DNA from: Chrysoperla carnea
Lineage: Eukaryota; Arthropoda; Insecta; Neuroptera; Chrysopidae
Length of the DNA stretch: 64,000 bases
Direction of reading: 5' to 3'
Assembly (NCBI RefSeq): GCF_905475395.1
Contig: NC_058342.1
Location: 7,562,001-7,626,000, forward strand
Shown here: positions 1 through 9,805 of the stretch, one piece after another
How the letters are laid out: the number at the start of each line of letters is the position of its first letter
Position numbering within the stretch: position 1 is the first letter of the stretch
Made by a program: the position numbers and the translations under genes
Notes under the pieces: model-generated
The model's input: only the letters and a program-made list of their open reading frames with translations
The model's database searches: none
Told to the model about the DNA's origin: nothing

Positions 1-1886
1 ATATAGCTTAATTTTACGCACTGTTTTCGATTAGTCATATATGATGCAATTAGATCCAATGATTTACCTCTTATACCGTAAAATTTTAGCTTGTGTAACA
101 ATAAATCAATGTCTAGACTGTCGAATGCTTTGCTGAGGTCTAGGAAAGCGACTGCTACATTTTCGTTGCTGTTCAGAGCTTGGAAAATTTCTGAGAAGGT
201 CTTAAAAATCGCTTGGTCAATTGATTTACCTCTAGTAAATCCGTGTTGTTCCTCAGAGATTACATCATATTTTTCCAAAAAGGATACAAATCTGTTATAA
301 ATTAACTTCTCAAATATTTTTGAAAAGGTTGGTAACAGTGAGATTGGTCTGTAATTGTTTAAGCTTGTTGAATCACCTTTTTTAAAGACCGGAATGATAA
401 TAGCTTTTTTAAGAGCGTCTGGAAAAGTGCCTGTGGATAATGTTTTGTTGATTATGTCCAGTAAAGGTTTTAATAATTGAACTGCACATTGTTTGACAAT
501 TGTGCTTGGAACGTCATCCCATCCACAAGATTTCTTATTTTTCACTTCCGTTATTAAATTTACCAATTCTGATTCAGTGCATGGATACAGATACAAAGTA
601 TTATTAACTTTGTCTATTTCTAGATCAAAATTCGGAGATTTAAGCTTGAGGTTTTCAGCTATTGAAGAGAAGTACTTATTGAATTGATTCGCTATTTCAT
701 TTTTATTGGTAATTTTTTCACCTGCAGAATTCTGAATGGCTTTTATTTCATTCTTTTTGCGAAATGCAGTTTGGTTTAGGCTATTTACTAGAGTCCAACT
801 TGCTTTGGTTTTATTTTCAGAGCAGTTTATTTGATTACAGTGATATTCTTTTTTTGCTTGTTTAACTGTTGATTTTAGCTTGTTGCACAATATTTTATAG
901 AGCCTCTTCGTTGCTGTTTCATCTACAGAATGATGTTTTGTGTTGAATTTAAGTCTGTTCCAAATTTTGTTCTTTTCTTTGGACAGTTCTTTAATTTCAG
1001 GAGTAATCCACTCATTTTTCTTCCTGTAGCTATCGAAAACAATTCTTTCAGGGAATGCTACATCAAAGTAATACTTAAAAGTCTCATAGAATGTGTCCAT
1101 AGCGCTGTTGGGATCTAATTCCGACAAAGTTTCTTCCCATTTTTCTTCTTCCAGCAGTGTCTTGAAGTATGCGATATTGTTCGCAGAGAAATCCCTCCTT
1201 TTACAGTAATACCCTTTAGTGGTCAGGCTTTCAACTGAGGTAGTACTAAATATTTGGTACGTGTGGTCCGATAATGGACTATGAAACACATTCACTTTGT
1301 AGTTGTCAAAGTTTACAAAAAAGTTGTCAATGCATGATGCACTTGTATTTGTAATACGTGTAGGTTCTTTGATTGTAATTTTAAAATTATATGATGCAAG
1401 AATCTGTTCAATTCTATTTGAACAGGCACTCATTTGAAGCGTATCTATATTAAAGTCCCCGCAAAAGATAACCTTTTTGTAACTTCTCTTGTTTGACACA
1501 AAGCTTAGGCATTTCTGGAACTGTTCAAAAAATATTTCGAGATCTCCCACCGGTGTTCTATATATACACACGACAACAATGCTTTCATCATCCAACTTGA
1601 CAGCACTGCACTCGAAATGCATTTCAATTGACAAGTTTTCTAGCTCTTCATAGCTTTCCACTTTTCTCAAGTGTTTTTCCACTAAAATACAGCATCCACC
1701 TCGCTTTTTTTTACTTCTCGTAAAATAAGATTTCACTATAAAGTTATTGATGGTTAATAGTTCTAGCTCAGCCGGAGCCAACCAATGTTCTGTGAAGCAT
1801 ATTATGTTGGGTGATATCTGCATTTCTGATATCAATAGCTCTAAAAGTGGTGCTTTATTTGTGATCCCTTGTATATTGAAATGCAT
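1..1886 (-). CDS. Non-LTR retrotransposon ORF2, endonuclease plus reverse transcriptase (partial)
   Basis: Open without a stop from an ATG at 1886 to the left edge (628 codons, partial). The first ~230 codons carry APE-type endonuclease motifs in order: FTEHWL, RGGCCILV, CIYRTP, CGDFNID, RITNTSASCIDNF and SPLSDH. After a linker, the reverse transcriptase starts with NYRPISLLP and continues through QHGFTRGKS to FLDLSKAFDSLD near the edge; the YxDD motif lies outside the window. The protein should nick target DNA and copy the element RNA by target-primed reverse transcription. It starts 10 bases after the ORF1 stop. No frameshift or nonsense codon was seen, so the copy is probably young. The clade (CR1/Jockey-like) is inferred from the PHD-type ORF1. 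Confidence 0.93.
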   Translation of the reverse strand, partial: MHFNIQGITNKAPLLELLISEMQISPNIICFTEHWLAPAELELLTINNFIVKSYFTRSKKKRGGCCILVEKHLRKVESYEELENLSIEMHFECSAVKLDDESIVVVCIYRTPVGDLEIFFEQFQKCLSFVSNKRSYKKVIFCGDFNIDTLQMSACSNRIEQILASYNFKITIKEPTRITNTSASCIDNFFVNFDNYKVNVFHSPLSDHTYQIFSTTSVESLTTKGYYCKRRDFSANNIAYFKTLLEEEKWEETLSELDPNSAMDTFYETFKYYFDVAFPERIVFDSYRKKNEWITPEIKELSKEKNKIWNRLKFNTKHHSVDETATKRLYKILCNKLKSTVKQAKKEYHCNQINCSENKTKASWTLVNSLNQTAFRKKNEIKAIQNSAGEKITNKNEIANQFNKYFSSIAENLKLKSPNFDLEIDKVNNTLYLYPCTESELVNLITEVKNKKSCGWDDVPSTIVKQCAVQLLKPLLDIINKTLSTGTFPDALKKAIIIPVFKKGDSTSLNNYRPISLLPTFSKIFEKLIYNRFVSFLEKYDVISEEQHGFTRGKSIDQAIFKTFSEIFQALNSNENVAVAFLDLSKAFDSLDIDLLLHKLKFYGIRGKSLDLIASYMTNRKQCVKLSY

Positions 1887-1896
1887 AATATTGGCA

Positions 1897-2997
1897 TTAT
1901 TGTTTTTCTCCAATGTTTGTGGTTTGTGTCCATTGCTTATTTGCGGTTTGTTTGTTCCGAAATAAATTCAGATTAAATCTTCTGATAATTGTACCATTTG
2001 GCCAAAAGGTTGGGTCGTACATCTGATCTTTATATATATGGCTCACACCCACTTTAAATGCTTTGTTTGAACCTATTGTTTTGAGTTCCTCACAGATTAT
2101 TTTTTCATCTTCGTTGGTTTTATTTTTAATATATTTAATTACATGATCTTTTGTGACATTTGAACCAACTCTTCCTACGTAAACCCAGATGTTTGTTTCA
2201 GCAGCTTGAAATTCTATATCCGAATTTAATTTTCCAGTTCCAATAATAGTTTCTTTCTTTTTTTTCCTGTACGTAACCATTTGGAAATCTTCGTTCTTGC
2301 TTCTACCATGTTCATTTTCATCTCTTGTGTTGGCATTAGTAAGTGCTTGGATGTATGTAAGTTTGCCTATATTGCCATTACTTCTACTTGTTGTTGGTAT
2401 ATTCTGGTTATTAACATTTGAAGTTTCTTGCATGTTATTAATATTGCCTATACTTCCTATGTTCGAACGTTTTGGAGTTTCAACTAATTTTTCTTGTGAT
2501 TTTTCTTGTGACTTTTCTTTATTAGTATTTTGCATTTGTGGAATGTTACAGCTATTGTTGGCATTGTTGCTGACAGCTTGGTTCTGCATACGTGCTAATA
2601 AATTTTCTTTCACTGCCAATTTTTCTTCAAGCAATTTGTTTTTGTCCCTGATTTCTTGAACTAGAAGTTTTAGCAAATCATTTTCTTGTTTGAAAAAGTT
2701 ATTTTCTTTAATTATAACTTCTATCGGTACAAACCGATCTTGTTCTGGTAAATAAACTTTCTCTATTTCACTATTTTTATCTGTAGCACTAGCATTCACT
2801 TTTGAGGTTATATCGCACTTTTTGCATTTCCAGTCTTTAATTTCTTTTGTATCGTTTAACTTTCTGAATTTTTCCAAACTAATATTCACACACTCGATAT
2901 GATAATTTTCGTCGCACTTTTCACATGAAACTGAATCACTATATCGATCGATACCTTTTTTACATTGTACACATGTAATACCACGTCCGCCTCCCAT
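1897..2997 (-). CDS. Non-LTR retrotransposon ORF1 with PHD-type zinc finger
   Basis: A 366-residue protein if started at the ATG at 2997, which sits in GCCGCCATGG, a full Kozak-type context. The frame is open 65 codons further upstream, but that stretch looks like 5' leader. Residues ~6-52 form a PHD/RING-like finger with CxxC (CVQC), a second pair (CEKC), YHIEC and a final CKKC. A leucine/lysine-rich coiled-coil-like segment follows, then an Asn/Ser-rich linker and a C-terminal basic region. PHD-type ORF1 proteins are known from CR1-like and related insect LINEs, where ORF1 is thought to bind element RNA. ORF2 begins 10 bases downstream, so it is probably made by reinitiation on the same transcript. 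Confidence 0.85.
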   Translation of the reverse strand: MGGGRGITCVQCKKGIDRYSDSVSCEKCDENYHIECVNISLEKFRKLNDTKEIKDWKCKKCDITSKVNASATDKNSEIEKVYLPEQDRFVPIEVIIKENNFFKQENDLLKLLVQEIRDKNKLLEEKLAVKENLLARMQNQAVSNNANNSCNIPQMQNTNKEKSQEKSQEKLVETPKRSNIGSIGNINNMQETSNVNNQNIPTTSRSNGNIGKLTYIQALTNANTRDENEHGRSKNEDFQMVTYRKKKKETIIGTGKLNSDIEFQAAETNIWVYVGRVGSNVTKDHVIKYIKNKTNEDEKIICEELKTIGSNKAFKVGVSHIYKDQMYDPTFWPNGTIIRRFNLNLFRNKQTANKQWTQTTNIGEKQ

Positions 2998-3549
2998 GGC
3001 GGCATATAAATTTTTTTTGATATGTTTTTGAGTAAACGTTTTAGAATAATTATGAAAAATGACAAGCGGTTTTGAATAGCATAATACCTTGACAGGCGAG
3101 GGGAAATCTGCTAAGGGCGTGCGAGTAAGAGGTGTTACGTGAACGCATATAGTGCGAGTGACATAAAAGAAAAATAATAACGATAAATGCAATACATTTT
3201 ATAAGTTTTAATGTACATATAGTTTTTACATTAAATTTCTTCATCATTATCCGACACTTGACTACTACTGTTTTCATCATCATCTGATTCTTGGATAGTG
3301 TTTTACTCTTCTGAAAAAAAAAAAATTGTAATAAATCAATAAGATCATTAAGAATTGAATATCAAGCTCAATTACATAGGACTGTATATTAAATCGGATT
3401 GAATAAAATAATTGTATGTTACCTGAAATGTATTCCTCAGTTTCAGTTGATTGTGCTTCAGCAGTATCAGTAGACTCTTGTAAATGTATATTATATAAAG
3501 AAGAAGAAACCGTATTCCCCTCAAACCAATTGAAATCCGAAAGTTTCAA
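2998..3549 (-). other. 5' leader of the LINE and flanking non-coding DNA
   Basis: Sequence upstream of the LINE ORF1. I could not place the 5' end of the element. On the minus strand, 3,423-3,548 is open for about 42 codons, ends in CAG followed by GTAACA, and is followed after ~110 bases by a T-rich tract with AG and an acidic Asp/Glu/Ser-rich stretch at 3,240-3,290. This could be the end of a spliced gene, but no start codon or known domain is visible. Confidence 0.3.
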
Positions 3550-4365
3550 CCGTTATTTTCAGGGGTAAGAATTGTTGGTTTCTTTAAATGGCAATATCGC
3601 CATTTATTTGTAATATATGCAGTTCTTAGTAATTGTTGTTGCAGTTCGCGTTCGCTTGAAGGTATGATTAGGAGGTAGGTTCTGATTTGGTGAATCTTAA
3701 CCTATTACTCTTTTCCTGAATATTTTGGGATTACTTGTGCTATATGTGGCAAATAACTTTCATAAGGGGGCTGTACTTAAATTACGGAACAAATTAAGGG
3801 GGAGAAGGGGTCAGTCAAATCATAATGTTACAATTTGTTATGATACGAAGGAGGGGTTCCTTCAACGCTTGTACGTAATTATCGAAATAAATAAAAAAAA
3901 TTTGATGAATTAAAAAAAATTTTAATATTTTGAAAGTAGTGTGTTGCGACCGTTTTTGGTACTAAGAGATTACTCAACACACACAAATTGGTTAAATAGT
4001 TTTTAACCATAATACTCTAAAATTCAAAGATGAAAAAAATTACGTACAAAACAGTTCGAGGGGGGGGGTGTTCAATATTTTGTTACAATATGTTTCATTT
4101 CGCGAGTATCGGAAAATTTTTTCTTTGTTTACTACTTCTGCATTTCCAAATGCTTTCAACGGTAAGCGCTGGCATATATAAGGTCCCCATTTTGTATAAA
4201 GTTCAGAAATATTTATTCATTTTTTAAAATTATTAGTGCCATATTCCGTATCATATAGCACAGCAGTGCGAAGCGTAGATTAGTTTAAAATGGAAAATCG
4301 AAAATTTAAAGTGTAATGTATGATGATGTATGTGAAATGTGTATGCTTTTGCTGTGACTATATAT
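3550..4365. other. Unassigned non-coding stretch
   Basis: No gene, RNA or repeat boundary recognised. It contains A/T homopolymer runs and a G9 run near 4,060. The short open frames have no domain-like content. Confidence 0.4.
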
Positions 4366-5860
4366 ACAGGACGTCAAATAGCCCTTTTTCACACCCTTAT
4401 ATCTCAGAAACTACTTGAGCTATAATGTTGAAATTTTCAACTAAAGTAGATACATACTCTGGGACGCCGTAAATCGAATTTCACGTTCACGGCTCTCGTC
4501 GTTTCCGAGCAATAACGCGTCAAAAAACAGCCACGCCCCGAAATTTTGTGACTGACTGATATAAATTCACAGCAAAACTGAGAAATGGTATAAAGATGCG
4601 GTTTTCGTTAAAATAAATTAGAGAAAAATCATACCCCAGAAAAAATACCAAATATCAAAATTTTTAACGGGAAATGGGATATTTCGCTAATTAAAGGTGC
4701 ATTTTTTCCCCATTTAAATATCAATGTTAAAATATGAATCAATCAAATGGCTAGTTTTTCTCTATATACAGTTTGTATGGGAAAACTAAAATACGCTTAA
4801 AAATTTGTTATTTATATAATTTTGATGAAATTTTGATTCAATTTGAATAAATATTAAATAAATAATTAAAAATTAATTGTGTATTTCAATATTTTCAACT
4901 TAAAATATTATAAAAATTAAATTAAATATTTCGAAACAATAAGACCCTATCAAATTCAAAGTACCATGTAGAAAACAGATTAAAATGATTTTTTCACATT
5001 GATTAGGAAAATTTAAATTTGCCTTTATAGCAAAAACTGTAAGAGATAGAACAAAAATTTAAATGTAAGAAATGTTCCTTGCATAAAATTAAACAATTCT
5101 GTATGAAAATTTTTTTTGCAAAGGTAATTGTTTTCCCGTGAAGAGCAAATAAAGTAAAAAATTAAAATGCAATTTTCGAAAAAACGGTAAGAGATAAAAC
5201 AAAAGTTTAAATGTAAAAAATGTTCCTTACATAAAAATAAACAACTTTTGTTTGAAACATTTTTTCGAAAAAAAAATCATTTTCCCTCGAGAAAGTAAAT
5301 AACCAGTCCTGTTTTTTTCGTTAATGCAAAAGCATACTATTTTTGTCCTTAAATTTAAAAAAAGTATAAATATATTCGCACAAGAAATTTTAAGCCATTT
5401 TGATCATATCTCTTGTAGCGTTCACAACTAACCGTTGCTATGGCAACGAATTTTATTTTCTTAAAAACAATGGTATTGTTATGTTCAACAATAAATAATC
5501 TTGCAACCCAATTTTGAAGCCGACACCCTCAATCGATTGCGTTGAAATTTTGTAAGCACGCTGACTTGAATGACATAGAATTTTTATGGTTGACTTGATC
5601 GAATTTTCCCGTCGCTTCCGCCATTTTTTGTTAAATGGGGGGAATCTTATAACTGAATTTTAAAGCAGATATGTTCAACCGATTGAGTTGAAATTTTGTA
5701 TACACGTTTAGATTTGATAACAAAACATGGTAAGGTTAGTGGTGTTATTATTTTTCCATCACTTCCACTATAATTGATTTATCTATAAAGGTAATCATTC
5801 AGCTTTACCAATTCTAAGGGACTTCTAAATTATAGAGAGATGCGATTTTGGACAGTCGAC
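4366..5860. repeat. Repeat-derived non-coding DNA with two dispersed-repeat units
   Basis: AT-rich DNA without coding content. Two units of a dispersed repeat lie at about 5,028-5,160 and 5,170-5,300. Each has GTAAGAGATA followed by an A-rich tract, ATGTTCCTT, AAACAA and a TTTTCCC motif. The same series recurs near 7.8, 15.9 and 34.2 kb. The block at 4,370-4,560 is less AT-rich and reads like the end of another interspersed repeat, but I could not name it. Confidence 0.5.
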
Positions 5861-5879
5861 TGAGACTTGAGACTTGAAT

Positions 5880-6420
5880 TCAGGGTCAACCCATGCGCAG
5901 TACTATTACATGTAATCCTCATGGGCGCACTAGCAATATTTAAGGCCTACATGTGCGCGGTAACAAAATATAAATTCAGCGTATGTGCAGTTGCAAGATT
6001 CAGGATCAACCCATGCGCAGTACTATTACATGAAATCCACATGTGCGCACTAGCTATATATAAGGCCTACATATGCGCAGTAGCAAAATATAAATTTTGC
6101 TAATGCGCAGTTCTAGGATTCAGGTTAAATGCATGCGCAGAACTATAATTTGTGACTAATTTATGCGCATTTTCAATATTTAAGGACCAAATATGTCCAT
6201 TTACAAAATATAAGGTCCCTGTTTGCGCAGTTGTAATATTTGGAATCAACTCATGCGCAGTACTATTTCATGTAATCCACATGCGCACACTAGCAATATA
6301 TAAGGCCTACATATGCGCAGTAAACAAATATAAATTCATCGTATGCGCAGTTTTAAGATCAGGATAAATGCATGCGCAGAATTATAATTTTTGATTAATC
6401 TGTGCGCACTTTGTTATGTT
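5880..6420 (+). repeat. Tandem satellite, about 120-bp unit with ~30-bp TGCGCA sub-repeats
   Basis: About 4.5 units in a row, starting near 5,880, 6,000, 6,120, 6,240 and 6,360. Each unit holds four sub-repeats of about 30 bp, each centred on ATGCGCAG or a variant, giving around eighteen occurrences in 540 bp. TGCGCA is a palindrome. Unit boundaries are marked by AGGATCAACCCATGCGCAG and TATAAGGCCTACATATGCGC. The frames are open only because the units contain few stops. Confidence 0.9.
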
Positions 6421-6744
6421 ACATAACATTGTTCATATAACAAAAATTTAAAATTTTACCTGGGCATGGGCATAAAACATATCCGAGTTGATGTGGATGG
6501 GATGGTGAATGAAAACAGCCTCTTCTTTTATCGAAATTCGTACGATCAACATCTAAATCGATATTGTTGTATTAATCTTACAACCAATAATTGTTCAAAA
6601 TCAAACATGTGTTAATTTAATAAAATTGTACTTTAAAATTAATGGCCTAAAACGTGGTCACAATCAAATGTATATCTAAAATTTAATAAAATGATAAATT
6701 TACACATGATTATGTTGTATTAATTGGAATTTGGAATATTAGAG
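6421..6744. other. Unassigned non-coding stretch
   Basis: AT-rich DNA between the satellite and a tandem duplication. No feature recognised. Confidence 0.4.
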
Positions 6745-7060
6745 TAATTGGATTGCTGATTCAAATGGCGGTATCCCAAAAGGATAATTACCCACATCAT
6801 TGAAAATAAAAGGTAATCTATAACTATTCTATAAATTCAGATTTCTGTTATGGATTGTTTTTTTACCTCGCTATAAATCCTCGAAACTTCACAATAAATT
6901 GTAACTAATTGTATTTTGGAACAAGAATACGTGGATTCCGATTCAAATGGCGGTATCCCCAAAAGGATAAAATCCCCATTATTGAAAATAAAAGGAAATC
7001 CATGATTATTCTAAACTTCAGAATTTCATTTGTGGATTGATTTTTCACAAAACTTTGCAT
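6745..7060 (+). repeat. Diverged tandem duplication of about 182 bp
   Basis: Two copies in direct orientation, with TTCAAATGGCGGTATCCC at 6,760 and 6,941. The similarity continues through AAAAGGATAA, ATTGAAAATAAAAGG and TGTGGATTG-like stretches. No coding content. Confidence 0.7.
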
Positions 7061-7496
7061 CCGATTGCAGTTTGACACAAACACTATCGTCCATTTCTTT
7101 TATTATCAAGTGAAGTCAATCAAAGTCAATACTACCAACTTCAAGTCGAAAATAGTGTTAAGTGTTAAGTTTTGGATAATGTTGTGATCACTCATAAATG
7201 GGCCAAAGATAAATATTTCATAATTTCCACAATAAACATCAACAATATATTTCAAATTTATTCTTAAATTAAACCGCTGGTAAAATAAAATAATCCCATT
7301 GGGGCGGACATCTATACGCCCGGCAAGTAAGCTAGTTGATTAATAATCATTTAAAGATCGATAATCTACGTTATCGGCCCTTGCGATTGCAGCGCCATTG
7401 TAAGGTTGTTTTATTTTATTTTTTTAGTTTGGATCAGAACCAAACAAACTTAGCAATCAAACCACCAACTTTAATTACGACACTAGTGACACAACA
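7061..7496. other. Unassigned non-coding stretch
   Basis: No gene or clear repeat recognised. It ends where degenerate satellite units resume. Confidence 0.4.
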
Positions 7497-7655
7497 ACTT
7501 CCAATATATAAGACCCAAATATGCGCACTTACAAAATATAAGGCCCCTGTATGAGCTGTTGTAATATTCAGGATCAATCCATGTGCAGAACTATTATATG
7601 AAATCAAGCTGTGCGTAGTAACCATGAATAAGGCCTAAATATTTGCAGTTACATA
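7497..7655 (+). repeat. Second, degenerate block of the TGCGCA satellite
   Basis: Contains TATAAGACCCAAATATGCGC, CAGGATCAATCCATGTGCAG and AATAAGGCCTAAATATTTGC, which match the units at 5.9-6.4 kb with more substitutions. About 1.3 units, separated from the main array by about 1.1 kb. Confidence 0.75.
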
Positions 7656-7659
7656 ATAT

Positions 7660-8020
7660 CTGTCTGTCCGTCTGCACGTCTGTCTGCGAACACGATAACT
7701 CAAAAACGAAAAGAGATATCAAAAGAGATATTATAGCGTGCTTAGGGCGTAAAAAGTGAGGTCAAGTTCGTAAATGAGCAATATACGTCAATATAGTCCT
7801 AGGTCTGTGGGACCCAACTTGTAAACCGTTAGAGATAGAACAAAAATTTTAATGTAAAAAAGATTCCTTATAAAGAAATAATCAACTTTTGCATGAAACA
7901 TTTTTTCGAAAACATGACTGTTTACCCATAAGGACGCAAATTAGGCGTAAATTATATAGAATGTATTATATAATAATCAATATCAGTTATATGAAAATGA
8001 AATTTTCATTACAATATTGA
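7660..8020 (+). repeat. Dispersed repeat copy (CTGTCTGTC-type head, AGAGATAGAACA-type body)
   Basis: Opens with a CTGTCTGTCCGTCTG run, then AACTCAAAAACG, then the body AACCGTTAGAGATAGAACA, a CTGTTTACCC motif and AATTAGGCG. The same order of motifs is found at 15.87-16.17 kb and in part at 34.14-34.34 kb. Non-coding. Confidence 0.7.
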
Positions 8021-8172
8021 TAAATAACACAATTTTGATGACATCTTGTCCGGCATCTCTCTTGACGTACGAGGCTCAGTATTCAACAGTAATTCAATGT
8101 ATTCATAATGGTGAGTTAAAATCGTTACAAACACTTTCAAACTAAATACTATTGCATTGCAAAAAGAAGTGA

Positions 8173-9805
8173 TATCCCACCAAAAACATAAATGTGTAAA
8201 AAGGCGTAGATGTAACAGAATTCCAATAAACTCAATTACGTCAGCCCAAAAAAGTTGTGAAATCCCGTAGAGAAAAAAATTCTTCGAAAAAAATTTATAA
8301 AAATGACTTTATAAATGATAATAATGAATTTATTAAACATCAAAATTTAAATTTAAACAATCAAAGTATTCTTTAGATTAAAGTCAAGCACCTACTTAAC
8401 AAAGGCCTAATTTTTTTTACTAAAGTACGAAAATTATTGGTTTAAATTTCTTGTGTAAGTTTTCGGAATATAAAAACGAATCTAAAAATAAAAAACTTGC
8501 GAAGTAAAATATTAAATAAATACGTACTAAGGAGAAACTTACACAAGAAATTTAAACCAATAATTTTCGTACTTTAGTAAAAAAAATTAGGCCTTTGTTA
8601 AGTAGGTGCTTGACTTTAATCTAAAGCAGGGCTTCTTAAACTTTTGTAATTCACGACCCCATTTATGATTGCGAGTTTCTTGACGACCCCATACAAATAT
8701 AAAAGAAAAATAAATTAATATTTTTTGATGATTTATTTATTAGGTAACAATATACATATACATATGAAAATATATAAGTTTAGAATTCATTTTGAAACAT
8801 ACAAAAATCTAAAATTAAAAATTGCACAAAAAATTCTAAAATTGTATTTATTATAGTTTCAAAAATAAAAGTAGATTCTGACCGTCTTAATTCTCTCGAA
8901 TATATTCAAGTAGTTGCGTGGTAAGTATTAAATTAAAGTATAAGTTAAAAATTTAATGAGATGGATGTGCCTGTTTTTTATTGCATAACAAATCAAATCT
9001 TGGTGGGATGTTTGATACTGCTGGACGTAAGACCTCTTCAACATTTTTTATCGCTGAACGATATTGGGATTTAATATGTGTTAAATCTGCTTCTTCAGCA
9101 ATAATACCTAGAAATTTTGTTGATAATTATTTCTCGGGATTATTTCGGCTTTTAGAGATTGACAAAAATAAATTTATATTTTTTATTAATTCCAATAACA
9201 TTTCATAATTCATAGTAAATGTTATTCAAGTTATTATAATACTCTTAATAGAAATGCAGGTACAAACAATCTTTCCGAACTAGAAGATTTTATGATATAT
9301 TTATCTACGATAATTGTTATTTTATCTTTATAACAATAATTTTACAAGTAAAAAAACATTATCTGTTAAATTGTATTTTTACCTCTCGCGACCCCAGAAT
9401 TTTGCTACGCGACCCCAAATGGGGTCGCGACCCATAGTTTAAGAAGCCCTGATCTAAAGAATACTTTGATTGTTTAAATTTAAATTTTGATGTTTAATAA
9501 AAGTTGTGAAATAATTAAAACGTCATAACATTAGAGGGGAGGAGGGAGATAGTAGGGGGTTAACGATCTTTTGTTCTCCTATACAGGTGCGTGTAGGTAT
9601 GAAGTCATCGAAAAGTTGCTAATGTAATACTTTAATGCTTCTTTACGGAAAAGTTACTCAAGAAATTTAGGTCATTTTTATAAATTTTTTTCGAAGAATT
9701 TTTTTCTCTACGGGATTTCACAACTTTTTTGGGCTGACGTAATTGAGTTTATTGGAATTCTGTGACATCTACGCCTTTTTACACATTTATGTTTTTGGTG
9801 GGATA
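8173..9805. mobile_element. Foldback (long-TIR) element, interrupted by a hAT element
   Basis: The ends are a long inverted repeat: 8,173-8,312 matches the reverse complement of 9,670-9,805, beginning TATCCCACCAAAAACATAAA. Internal arms at about 8,377-8,470 and 8,535-8,626 are near-perfect complements around a ~65-base loop. The outer arm resumes at 9,452 after the hAT insertion. An extra ~170 bp in the right arm (about 9,505-9,670) has no partner. The element sits directly at the end of the HEEAD-type pseudogene, which it truncates. No transposase is encoded. A target duplication could not be fixed. Confidence 0.85.
8627..9451. mobile_element. Non-autonomous hAT-type element with 8-bp target duplication
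   Basis: An 825-bp element with terminal inverted repeats CAGGGCTTCTTAAACT at the left and the complementary AGTTTAAGAAGCCCTG at the right. It is flanked on both sides by ATCTAAAG (8,619-8,626 and 9,452-9,459), the 8-bp duplication expected of hAT. The CAGGG start and the subterminal GACCCC repeats are typical of the superfamily. A perfect GC hairpin lies at 9,409-9,428. No transposase is recognisable. Confidence 0.93.

Noticed and set aside
3240-3549. Possible two-exon host gene end with an acidic tail
   Set aside because: Splice-like signals are present, but there is no ATG and no recognisable domain, and a TAA follows the nearest acceptor. Not enough to call a gene.
5867-6367. Cys/Ala-rich open frames (CAVxxxK repeats)
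   Set aside because: Produced by the tandem satellite; the repeats are of DNA units, not selected codons.
5880-6420. CRISPR-like array (regular ~30-bp spacing)
   Set aside because: The spacers are themselves repeated every ~120 bp and the setting is eukaryotic, so it is a satellite.
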